Shown here: positions 5,667 to 12,184 of the stretch, in pieces
Position numbering within the stretch: the stretch's first letter is position 1
Layout: each line of letters begins with the position of its first letter
Assembly (NCBI GenBank): GCA_937139435.1
Contig: CAKZPX010000001.1
Location: 1-13,165, forward strand
Direction of reading: 5' to 3'
Source: an uncultured bacterium
GTDB lineage: Bacteria; Hydrothermota; Tepidihabitantia; Tepidihabitantales; Tepidihabitantaceae
Length of the DNA: 13,165 nucleotides
The notes under the pieces: generated by a model
Seen by the model: the letters and a program-made list of their open reading frames with translations, nothing else
Databases searched by the model: none
What the model was told of the DNA's origin: nothing
Position numbers and translations under genes: made by a program

Positions 5667-7994
5667 TTATTTTAATATGATTATTTTGCCCGATGATGTG
5701 TGTCGGGACGAGATGAGCCGATAGAAGTAAATCCCGCTGTTTATTTTTCTGCTGGCAGGGGTAGAGAAGTTCCATTGAAGCGGGCTGGATACGGGTGCGG
5801 TGAGCTGGAGGGCAAGTCGGCCGGTAACCGTCCAGAGCTGCAAGGTGGCACCGGCAGGGATGGTAACGAGAGAACTGGTGCGGCGATGGATGGTGGGGGT
5901 GAGAGCGGAAAAAGATGTTAGAGATGAGGGGTGCGCTGTCTCTTCTATTCCCGGAGGTAGACCTTTTATCCCGCCCCGCACCACCAGGGCATAAGGCTGG
6001 CGGGGTGTGAACACGTTACGGGCATAGACCCGGATCTTCCATACTCCGGGCAGGGGATGGGCAATCTGACACAGTTCTTCCACATTGATTTCGTCCCAGG
6101 CATCAGGGTTAGGGATTGACTGGTTCTGGTATAACTGGTTACCCCGGTAGCGATTGCCATCCGGGCTGATCAGTTCTAAGTTGAGGTCATTGATGATGGC
6201 GATTGCAGCTGCCGGAGCGGCGGCGGTATCAGTCCAGGTGAGGATGACCTTTAAAGGCTCACGCCGGTCAACTTCAATCTGGTATTCGTCAAACTGACCG
6301 GTTGCCAGTCCCAGTGTTTCGTCAATAAATGTGATTGCGATGGAATCGTCGGGAAGGTGGAGGATGTTGCTGAGGTTAATTCTGCCCCAGCCGATGCGCT
6401 CCGAGGGAATGAGCCTGCTACCGATATTGGTGTCTGCAGCACATATCGCAAGTCCGCGGAACAACGCTGCACTGAGTGCGGTAAGAGAATGGGATGGTTC
6501 CGGGGTGCCGGTCGGATATCGCCCTTCCTTAAAGTACTGCCGGACAAGGGCGAGCGCACCGCTGGTCGCTGGTGCTGCAAAACTGGTTCCTTCGCGGATC
6601 CGGTAGGTGTTGATACCGGCACCGAAGACGGTGAAGATACTTTCAGCCGGGGCTAAAATGTTAGGCTTGATACGACCGTCGCGGGTTGGACCACCTGAGG
6701 AGCCGGAGTAGACAAGATTGCTTCTGACACTGTTACCACAACCGCCAACAGTAAGGCAGTTTTTGGCGCAGGCAGGGTGTCCGATGCGATATCGACCGCC
6801 GCCACCATTGCCCGCTGCCCAGATAATTAGGAATTTTTTGTCCCGCCAGCATACCGCATCAAGCACCGCCTCACCGAGGCGGTAGTAACCCAGGTTGTCC
6901 ATAGAACCAAATGAGCCGGATACCTGATAAACCGGTTCGGGCATACCATTGCTCAGGCGAATGGAGTCCAGCATTTCCTCCAGGAGTTCCTCGGAGTAGA
7001 GGTATTGCCCGCTGGCAGTAGTAATATCAAGGAAGTAGATCCGGGCTTCCGGGGCAACCCCGTCCAGATTACTGAGATTACCACAGGGGGAGTCGTTGCC
7101 GGCAAGTGTGCCTGCGACCGCAGTGCCATGATAAATCACTGCGCTCGGGTCGCCAAATGCGGCGTTGCGAAAGAGTTTGTAGGCAACAATCTTGCGGTGA
7201 TTCAGGTAAATTCCTGGTTCTTCCAGTGGTAACCAGGGGTCACGAAACATGTTATGTTCGGTATAGATGCCCGAATCAAAAAGACCGATAACCATCCCCT
7301 GACCGCTGATGCCTGCCTTATAGAACCGCCTTTTTTCTTCTGTTGCGGGCAGGACCGAATCCCAGCCGGTCTGGATGACCCACTGGACATTACAGTTGAG
7401 CGGTTCTACCGGGTCGGCACGCTGAATCCAGGCGATCTCTTCCTGTTGTGCCAGGTGGCGGATATCAACAGCCCCGGGTATGTTGACTACTGTCCGGCTG
7501 TTTTCCCCGGGCCAGAATGATACCGAAATTCCTGAGGCGCTGGTTTTATCTTTGAGTTCGGGCGCCAGTTTATATTCGGGCAGGAACAGGCCGACATGGT
7601 CAACAACCGCGGGAAGCAGGGATTTTATTTCTGCCGGTATGTCTGACCGTTTTTTCTGGTTTTGCCTGTCAAACCGGATGACCACTGTCTGGTAGGCGAG
7701 ATAACAGAGCGGTTCGTATCCGTGCTGGCGCAGGCGGTTGAGCCACTCCTGCCTTATGGGTGCGGAGAAATGAACCAGCCAGTAGCAGGAGAAATGCCTC
7801 GGTGACGAAAGGGTTAATTGCCGTTCCTCTCTTTCTGGTGCGGTTGTTTTGAGTCGGATGCCGTTAACCAGTCGGACTTCACCCGCGGTAGAATAGGGTT
7901 CTGGGGTGAAGTCCGACCGTGTGAGTTTGTTTATTCCTGGTCCGGTAAAGGCGATAACCGCCAGTCCCACCAGGATTACCGCCGGGACCGGCAC
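5667..7994 (-). CDS. Secreted S8 (subtilisin/KP-43-like) peptidase with C-terminal type IX-type sorting domain
   Basis: A 775-residue serine protease. An uncharged hydrophobic N terminus (about 1-20) looks like a signal peptide. Residues 55-200 are probably a propeptide. The catalytic domain carries Asp240 (GLFDSGIY), His289 (YHGTAVAG), oxyanion Asn396 (AAGNGG) and Ser471 (EGTSFAAP). From about 555 comes the beta-rich domain of KP-43-type subtilases (VILTWTDTAAAP, IINDLNLELISPDGN). A Ser/Thr-rich linker follows, and residues 706-775 resemble a FlgD-Ig/type IX C-terminal sorting domain, ending NSGIYFYRL...GKIIILK. It therefore likely crosses the outer membrane. An in-frame TGA lies 3 bases before GTG 7994, so the start cannot be further upstream unless ATT is used. 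No Shine-Dalgarno is present. It follows the aminotransferase gene by 17 bases, suggesting coupled translation. Three clustered cysteines (409, 413, 419) are unusual. Confidence 0.9.
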   Translation of the reverse strand: MPVPAVILVGLAVIAFTGPGINKLTRSDFTPEPYSTAGEVRLVNGIRLKTTAPEREERQLTLSSPRHFSCYWLVHFSAPIRQEWLNRLRQHGYEPLCYLAYQTVVIRFDRQNQKKRSDIPAEIKSLLPAVVDHVGLFLPEYKLAPELKDKTSASGISVSFWPGENSRTVVNIPGAVDIRHLAQQEEIAWIQRADPVEPLNCNVQWVIQTGWDSVLPATEEKRRFYKAGISGQGMVIGLFDSGIYTEHNMFRDPWLPLEEPGIYLNHRKIVAYKLFRNAAFGDPSAVIYHGTAVAGTLAGNDSPCGNLSNLDGVAPEARIYFLDITTASGQYLYSEELLEEMLDSIRLSNGMPEPVYQVSGSFGSMDNLGYYRLGEAVLDAVCWRDKKFLIIWAAGNGGGGRYRIGHPACAKNCLTVGGCGNSVRSNLVYSGSSGGPTRDGRIKPNILAPAESIFTVFGAGINTYRIREGTSFAAPATSGALALVRQYFKEGRYPTGTPEPSHSLTALSAALFRGLAICAADTNIGSRLIPSERIGWGRINLSNILHLPDDSIAITFIDETLGLATGQFDEYQIEVDRREPLKVILTWTDTAAAPAAAIAIINDLNLELISPDGNRYRGNQLYQNQSIPNPDAWDEINVEELCQIAHPLPGVWKIRVYARNVFTPRQPYALVVRGGIKGLPPGIEETAHPSSLTSFSALTPTIHRRTSSLVTIPAGATLQLWTVTGRLALQLTAPVSSPLQWNFSTPASRKINSGIYFYRLISSRHTSSGKIIILK

Positions 7995-8011
7995 AATTCA
8001 GTTTAACCGTT

Positions 8012-9085
8012 TCACAGTTTTAAGATTTCCACAATCGCCCGGGTCACCTCCTGCATATCCTGCATTGTCAGGTCACCCATATGGGCGATACGGAAAGTTT
8101 TTTCTTTCAGGTCGCCGTAGCCGTTGGATATCTGCATTCCCCGTTCTCCCAGGGCGCTGTTGAGGTCTTTGACACTGATACTGCGGGTGTTGGTGACGGT
8201 GGTGAGGGTTACCGATTCATAGCCCGGTTCCGGGAACAGGGCAAAGTATTTTTTTGCCCACTCCCGGGTGAACTGTGCCATCTCCAGGTGCCGGCGGTAA
8301 CGGTTTTGCATCCCTTCGGCAAGTATGGCGTCAAGCTGGGCTTCCAGTGCCCAGAAGAGCGATATCGCTGGTGTCGTCGGAGTCTGGTGGTCTTTTTCAT
8401 AGCGCTTGAGCATCGCATCGTAATCAAAGTAGTAACCCCGGTCAGGCACCTTACGGCACTTTTCCATTGCCCGGGCCGAGACAATCGCCACCGCCAGTCC
8501 GGGCGGCAGGGCAACGCATTTCTGGCTGGATGCTACCACCACATCCAGTCCCAGGGCGTCAATGTCAAACCAGTCGCCCATCAGACTGGACACCGCATCA
8601 ACCAGGATTAACACATCCGGGTATTTAGAGCGGACCAGCGGCACAATCTCTTCCAGCGGAGTGCGGACACCGGTGGAGGTTTCATTCTGGGTAAAGGTTA
8701 TCGCCTCGTAACTGTCCCGAGACAGCGCCTGGTCAACCATTTCCGGTTTTATCGTCCTGCCCCATTCCACCCGCAGCGGCTCGGGCTCCTTGCCGCACGC
8801 CTGGGAGATTTTGAACCAGCGGTCAGAAAATGCGCCGTTGATACAGTGGAGCACCTTTTTCTGGACGACATTGCGGATGGCGCCTTCCATCAATCCGGTG
8901 CCGGATGCGGTCCACCAGAATACATAGTTCTTAGTTTTGAGAATCTGCTGGGTTTTTTCCACACAGCGCTGGTTAAGGTCACCAAACTCCTTGGAGCGGT
9001 GACCGATCATCCATTTTGCCTGTGCCTTTAAGATTTCTTCCCGTACCTCAGTTGGTCCGGGGACAAAAAGTTTCTTATGACTCAT
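8012..9085 (-). CDS. Class V aminotransferase (alanine--glyoxylate / serine--pyruvate type)
   Basis: A 357-residue PLP-dependent cytosolic aminotransferase of the alanine-glyoxylate, serine-pyruvate and serine-glyoxylate group. It starts KKLFVPGPTEVREEIL, with the typical PGPT near 9-12. ASGTGLMEGAIRN (60-72) is the phosphate-binding loop region. ENG/NETSTGV (134-140) is followed by LVDAVSSLMG (161-170), where Asp163 should contact the pyridine nitrogen. ASSQKC (185-190) contains the Schiff-base Lys189, followed by LPPGLA. The length is close to the family norm (360-390). In anaerobes such enzymes often supply glycine or serine, but the substrates here cannot be fixed. AAAAGGAGGATAA precedes ATG 9085. 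It lies 15 bases behind yjbQ and 17 before the subtilase, so the three genes are likely one operon, although no functional link is obvious. Confidence 0.92.
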   Translation of the reverse strand: MSHKKLFVPGPTEVREEILKAQAKWMIGHRSKEFGDLNQRCVEKTQQILKTKNYVFWWTASGTGLMEGAIRNVVQKKVLHCINGAFSDRWFKISQACGKEPEPLRVEWGRTIKPEMVDQALSRDSYEAITFTQNETSTGVRTPLEEIVPLVRSKYPDVLILVDAVSSLMGDWFDIDALGLDVVVASSQKCVALPPGLAVAIVSARAMEKCRKVPDRGYYFDYDAMLKRYEKDHQTPTTPAISLFWALEAQLDAILAEGMQNRYRRHLEMAQFTREWAKKYFALFPEPGYESVTLTTVTNTRSISVKDLNSALGERGMQISNGYGDLKEKTFRIAHMGDLTMQDMQEVTRAIVEILKL

Positions 9086-9100
9086 TTATCCTCCTTTTAA

Positions 9101-9496
9101 TTAATCACTGATTGTTTTCACAATACAGGTTCTCTGTCTCGGTCCGTCAAATTCGCAGAAAAATATTCCCTGCCATCTTCCCAGCAGCAGTTGCCCGTTT
9201 TCCACCGGGATGACTTGAGCTGTGCCCACGAGCATGGACTTGACATGGGCATCGGCATTACCTTCCGTGTGCTGATAGCGAGCGTTTTGCGGCGCCACCT
9301 TTTCCAGGGCATTACTGATATCACGGGCGACATCCGGGTCATAACTTTCATTGACCATTACGCCGGCGGTGGTATGGGGCACATAGACAAGACAGAGCCC
9401 GGACTGGATGGCGCTTTTCTGGACAATTTCCTGCACCCGGGCGGTAATGTCCACAAATTCAGTTCTGCTCCGGGTAACCACCTTAATCTCGGGCAT
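9101..9496 (-). CDS. yjbQ: YjbQ/UPF0047 family protein
   Basis: A 131-residue protein of the widespread YjbQ (UPF0047) family. E. coli YjbQ has weak thiamin phosphate synthase activity, but the physiological role is not settled. Nearly all family signatures are present: VPHTTAGVMVNE (39-50) followed by DPDVARDI, YQHTEGNADAH (74-84), VPVENGQLLLGRWQ (97-109) and FCEFDGPRQR (113-122). His41, His76 and His84 are the likely metal/substrate residues. The ATG at 9496 is fixed by the family N terminus; no Shine-Dalgarno precedes it. Instead a promoter -10 box ends 5 bases upstream, suggesting a leaderless transcript. It heads the minus-strand group with the aminotransferase and subtilase genes. Confidence 0.93.
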   Translation of the reverse strand: MPEIKVVTRSRTEFVDITARVQEIVQKSAIQSGLCLVYVPHTTAGVMVNESYDPDVARDISNALEKVAPQNARYQHTEGNADAHVKSMLVGTAQVIPVENGQLLLGRWQGIFFCEFDGPRQRTCIVKTISD

Positions 9497-9501
9497 AGGT
9501 T

Positions 9502-9529
9502 ATGATACGTTACTCATTTAAGTAGTCAA
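9502..9529 (-). promoter_or_regulatory. Promoter of the yjbQ operon, likely leaderless
   Basis: On the minus strand TTGACT (9529-9524) is followed after 16 bases by TATCAT (9507-9502). AACCT then separates the -10 box from the ATG at 9496-9494. Five of six bases match the consensus in each box. The geometry equals that of the fmdB promoter: 5 bases between -10 and start codon. Confidence 0.6.
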
Positions 9530-9536
9530 GCCGTGA

Positions 9537-9839
9537 TGCTTCTCGGTGCTACTGTTAGTAACGCTGGATTGTGGTTTTCTTCCCTGCTACGGGCAAGTTG
9601 CCGGGCTGGAAATCCCGAAAAGGTTGGAAGCTGTTCAGGAGGGGAAACTGACCGGATTAACCGGGGAAAGAGTATCTGTACTTTCAGGATGAGTTAATGA
9701 TAGAATCGGGGGCTTTTTAACCAATCAGGTGTCCATTACCACTGTTTTGATGAGGGCAGTAAGAAAAGTCCCTGACACGCCTCTTCCATTTATTCTGGGG
9801 GTAGTCCCCGGGGTTAGCCCCGGGATTATTCCCGGGTAA
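9537..9839 (+). pseudogene. Possible broken reading frame of a small exported protein (uncertain)
   Basis: One plus-strand frame is open from 9537 to a stop at 9837-9839, interrupted only by TGA at 9690-9692. Its first part reads VLLLVTLDCGFLPCYGQ then VAGLEIPKRLEAVQEGK, like a signal peptide followed by an ordinary coding sequence. The only ATG nearby (9536) is in another frame; removing one G at 9545-9546 would join it to this frame. The second part ends in a GVVPGVSPGIIPG repeat. No ribosome binding site or family match is seen. It may be a decayed gene or chance. TGA is clearly a stop elsewhere in the window. Confidence 0.25.
9800..9835. repeat. Three tandem 12-bp GC-rich units with hairpin potential
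   Basis: Units GGTAGTCCCCGG, GGTTAGCCCCGG and GATTATTCCCGG lie end to end. CCCGGGG (9807-9813) can pair with CCCCGGG (9818-9824) across a TTAG loop, a strong 7-bp all-GC hairpin. There is no T tract after it, so it is not a standard intrinsic terminator. In one frame it encodes a four-residue repeat of the V-x-P-G type. Confidence 0.6.
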
Positions 9840-10036
9840 GCGAGTTGGTCAGTTAACAATCAGAATATCAAATAATTATAAATAAACACCCGCAGAAAAA
9901 CATTTGCTTTTGTGTGCACAGCTACATGCTTTTTTGCCGGTCCGGTCTTGCAACATTTTTGGGCAGGACATTGTATTTTTAGGGTGCAGATGGTGTTATT
10001 TTAAATTATAGAAATGATGGTCCGGTATTGAGTGGT
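9840..10036. other. AT-rich intergenic stretch before the por promoter
   Basis: Together with 9530-9799 this makes a gap of more than 500 bases between the divergent yjbQ and por operons. I see no convincing gene, RNA gene or known riboswitch in it. Several short T runs are present but no clear stem precedes them. Confidence 0.4.
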
Positions 10037-10065
10037 TTGACATAATCATTGAATGATGTTAAAAT
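10037..10065 (+). promoter_or_regulatory. Promoter of the por operon with an internal palindrome
   Basis: TTGACA (10037-10042) and TAAAAT (10060-10065) are 17 bases apart, a near-perfect sigma70-type promoter. Transcription would begin near 10072, leaving a leader of about 70 bases before porG. The spacer holds ATCATTGAATGAT (10045-10057), an inverted repeat with 5-bp or longer arms that could be an operator. A short frame starting at ATG 10101 (18 codons, out of frame with porG) lies in the leader. Confidence 0.7.
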
Positions 10066-10140
10066 ATCAATCTTAAATATGGGGATGAGGAAGGGGGAAA
10101 ATGAAAGGTGTGCAGGGGGATGGAAAAGACAGGAGGAATA

Positions 10141-10725
10141 ATGGCGCAAGTTCTTGAAATTCGCTGGCATGGTCGGGGCGGTCAGGGTGCTAAGACCGCA
10201 GCACTGCTTTTTGGCGAGGCAGCGCTGGATACCGGTAAGTTTATTCAGGCGTTTCCTGAATATGGACCGGAGAGGATGGGTGCACCGGTTACCGCTTTTA
10301 ACCGTCTGGCAGAGGAACCGATTTATATCCATTCCGGAATTAAAAATCCGGATATCGTTGTGGTTCTTGACCCTTCTTTGATTGAACCGGCAAAGGTGAC
10401 CGAGGGTTTGAAGGAAAACGGTGTGTTGCTGGTGAATACGGTTGAGGACCCCGGGGTGTTGCGGCAGCGGTTGAATTTGCCGGCAACGGTACGGGTGTTT
10501 ACTGTTGACGCATCAAAGATCGCGCTGGAGACGATCGGCAGGGATGTGCCCAACACGCCGATGCTGGGCGCACTGGCACGGGTGACCGGTGTGCTGCAAC
10601 TGGAGCCGATGCTGGAGGCGATAAAGGATAAACTGCTGACGAAATTTCGCGGTCAGGAGAAGCTGGTGGAGAGTAATTTGCAGAGCATCCGGCGCGCCTA
10701 TGAGGAAGTCCGGGGAATAGAGTAA
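10141..10725 (+). CDS. porG: Pyruvate/2-oxoacid:ferredoxin oxidoreductase, gamma subunit
   Basis: The gamma subunit of four-subunit 2-oxoacid:ferredoxin oxidoreductases, which oxidatively decarboxylate pyruvate (or a related acid) to acyl-CoA and reduce ferredoxin in the cytosol. From ATG 10141 it has 194 residues, the usual 180-200. It opens MAQVLEIRWHGRGGQGAKTAA, with the family's GRGGQG motif, and continues with FPEYGPERMGAPVTAF, which matches the family block FPxYGPERxGAPV. GRDVPNTPMLGALARV is the conserved late motif. An upstream extension to GTG 10108 or ATG 10120 is possible, but AGGAGG at 10131-10136 sits at ideal spacing for ATG 10141 and the family starts here. porD starts 20 bases after the stop. 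Confidence 0.94.
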   Translation: MAQVLEIRWHGRGGQGAKTAALLFGEAALDTGKFIQAFPEYGPERMGAPVTAFNRLAEEPIYIHSGIKNPDIVVVLDPSLIEPAKVTEGLKENGVLLVNTVEDPGVLRQRLNLPATVRVFTVDASKIALETIGRDVPNTPMLGALARVTGVLQLEPMLEAIKDKLLTKFRGQEKLVESNLQSIRRAYEEVRGIE

Positions 10726-10745
10726 TTTTTCAAACAGGAGTAGCG

Positions 10746-11030
10746 ATGGGAAAACTTAAAGGCTGGCGGGAGTTGCCCTGCGGGGCAATAATTACCGATA
10801 TGTCCGCAGTTAAGGAAAATAAGACCGGTGCCTGGCGCAGTATGCGACCGGTCTGGAATAAAGAGAAGTGTAAGCAGTGCCTGATGTGCTGGATTTACTG
10901 TCCGGATAGTGCAATAGTGATTGTGGAGGGGAAGGTCACGGGTATTGATTACGATTACTGTAAAGGTTGTGGTAACTGTGCCAGTATCTGTCCGGCAAAG
11001 GCAATTGTGATGGAAAAGGAGCGAAAATGA
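10746..11030 (+). CDS. porD: Pyruvate/2-oxoacid:ferredoxin oxidoreductase, delta subunit (2x[4Fe-4S])
   Basis: A 94-residue ferredoxin-like subunit that passes electrons from the beta subunit to external ferredoxin. Two classic clusters are visible: CKQCLMCWIYCP (Cys 42, 45, 48, 52) and CKGCGNCASICP (Cys 72, 75, 78, 82). The N-terminal extension WRELPCGAIITDM is typical of PorD and VorD rather than free ferredoxins. CAGGAG lies upstream of ATG 10746. The stop overlaps the porA start by 4 bases (ATGA), which supports coupled translation. Confidence 0.95.
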   Translation: MGKLKGWRELPCGAIITDMSAVKENKTGAWRSMRPVWNKEKCKQCLMCWIYCPDSAIVIVEGKVTGIDYDYCKGCGNCASICPAKAIVMEKERK

Positions 11031-12181
11031 TTCTGGCTAAGACCGGTAACGAGGCTTTTGCCTACGCAATGAAGCAGATTAATCCGGATGTGGTGGCGGC
11101 TTATCCGATTACGCCATCAACCGAGATTGTGCAGTTGTTTTCCAACTACGTGAGCGATGGTGAAGTTGATACCGAGTATGTGCCGGTGGAGAGCGAGCAT
11201 TCAGCAATGACCGCCTGTATTGGCGCTGCGGTCTGCGGTTGCCGGGTAATGACCGCTACCGCATCGCAGGGTCTGGCGCTGATGCATGAGATGCTTTTTA
11301 TCGCTGCCGGGTTGCGGTTGCCGATTGTCATGGCGGTTGCATCCCGGTCGCTGTCCTCACCGCTGAATATTCATGGTGACCATTCGGATTCAGTCGCATC
11401 GCGCGACTCGGGGTGGTTGCAATTTTTCTGTGAAACGGTGCAGGAGGGTTATGATACTTTGATTCAGGCGGTGAAGATTGCTGAGCGGGCGAACTTGCCG
11501 GCGCTGGTCGGGATAGACGGGTTTATTCTGTCGCACTGTCAGGAACGGATTGAAACACTGGAAGACCAGGTGGTGCGGGATTTTCTGGGCAGGAGAAAAC
11601 CGGCGTATAACCTGCTTGACTGGCGCAATCCGATTCTGGTTGGTCCGGCGACATTACAGGATTACTATTTTGAGTTCAAGCGCAGCGAGATTGAGGGGAT
11701 GAATCAGGTTTTGCCGATAATTGAGGAGGTGCAGGCGGAGTTTGGCAGGATTGCCGGAAGGAAATATCCGGTGCTGGAGGAGTACCGGTGCGAGGATGCG
11801 GAGGCGGTGGTGGTGTTGATGGGTTCGGCATGCGGGACGGTGCGCGTGGCGGTTGACCGGATGCGGGCAAAAGGGAAAAAGGTCGGGATGGTGAAACTGC
11901 GAGTGTTCCGTCCGCTGGTGCATTCGCTGTTGAAAAAGAGTCTGGTCAAGTTCAAGAAGATAGGTGTCATGGACCGGGTGGATGCGGTCAACTCTTACGG
12001 TGGACCGCTGTTTACCGAGATAACATCGGTTCTTTATGACACGGACGAGCGTCCCTGGGTGTTTTCTTATGTGTATGGTCTGGGGGGCAAGGAGTTCACG
12101 CCCGAGGATGCGGAGATGGTGCTGGAACAGGTCTTGACCGGTAAGGAAGATGAACTGGTAACCTATGTGGGAGTGAGGTGA
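11027..12181 (+). CDS. porA: Pyruvate/2-oxoacid:ferredoxin oxidoreductase, alpha subunit
   Basis: The 384-residue alpha subunit, which contacts the thiamine diphosphate pyrimidine ring and the 2-oxoacid. YPITPSTEI (26-34) is the diagnostic substrate-binding motif of this superfamily. VESEHSAM (54-61) holds the catalytic-region Glu, followed by ATASQGLALMHEM and the GDHSDS block (117-122). The C-terminal half has the transketolase-C-like fold (VVVLMGSACGTVRVAVD, VGMVKLRVFRP) and ends YGLGGKEFTPEDAEMV. Length and motifs fit pyruvate-type enzymes of the gamma-delta-alpha-beta order. A branched-chain 2-oxoacid substrate is possible; 2-oxoglutarate enzymes are usually organised differently. It overlaps porD by 4 bases and is 3 bases from porB. 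Confidence 0.94.
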   Translation: MILAKTGNEAFAYAMKQINPDVVAAYPITPSTEIVQLFSNYVSDGEVDTEYVPVESEHSAMTACIGAAVCGCRVMTATASQGLALMHEMLFIAAGLRLPIVMAVASRSLSSPLNIHGDHSDSVASRDSGWLQFFCETVQEGYDTLIQAVKIAERANLPALVGIDGFILSHCQERIETLEDQVVRDFLGRRKPAYNLLDWRNPILVGPATLQDYYFEFKRSEIEGMNQVLPIIEEVQAEFGRIAGRKYPVLEEYRCEDAEAVVVLMGSACGTVRVAVDRMRAKGKKVGMVKLRVFRPLVHSLLKKSLVKFKKIGVMDRVDAVNSYGGPLFTEITSVLYDTDERPWVFSYVYGLGGKEFTPEDAEMVLEQVLTGKEDELVTYVGVR

Positions 12182-12184
12182 GCG

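Noticed and set aside
8081..8611. 176-codon plus-strand frame opposite the aminotransferase gene
   Set aside because: The minus strand carries all conserved class V aminotransferase motifs here; the plus frame is its shadow and shows no family features.
9690..9692. Recoded TGA joining the two halves of the 9537-9839 frame
   Set aside because: TGA is a normal stop for lpxA, porA, the aminotransferase and the Lrp-like gene, and there is no selenocysteine element or known selenoprotein motif.
9800..9835. CRISPR array
   Set aside because: Units are 12 bp, directly adjacent with no spacers, and no cas gene is nearby.
10006..10332. 108-codon minus-strand frame over the por promoter and porG start
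   Set aside because: It is antisense to a strong promoter and to conserved PorG coding, and resembles no known protein.
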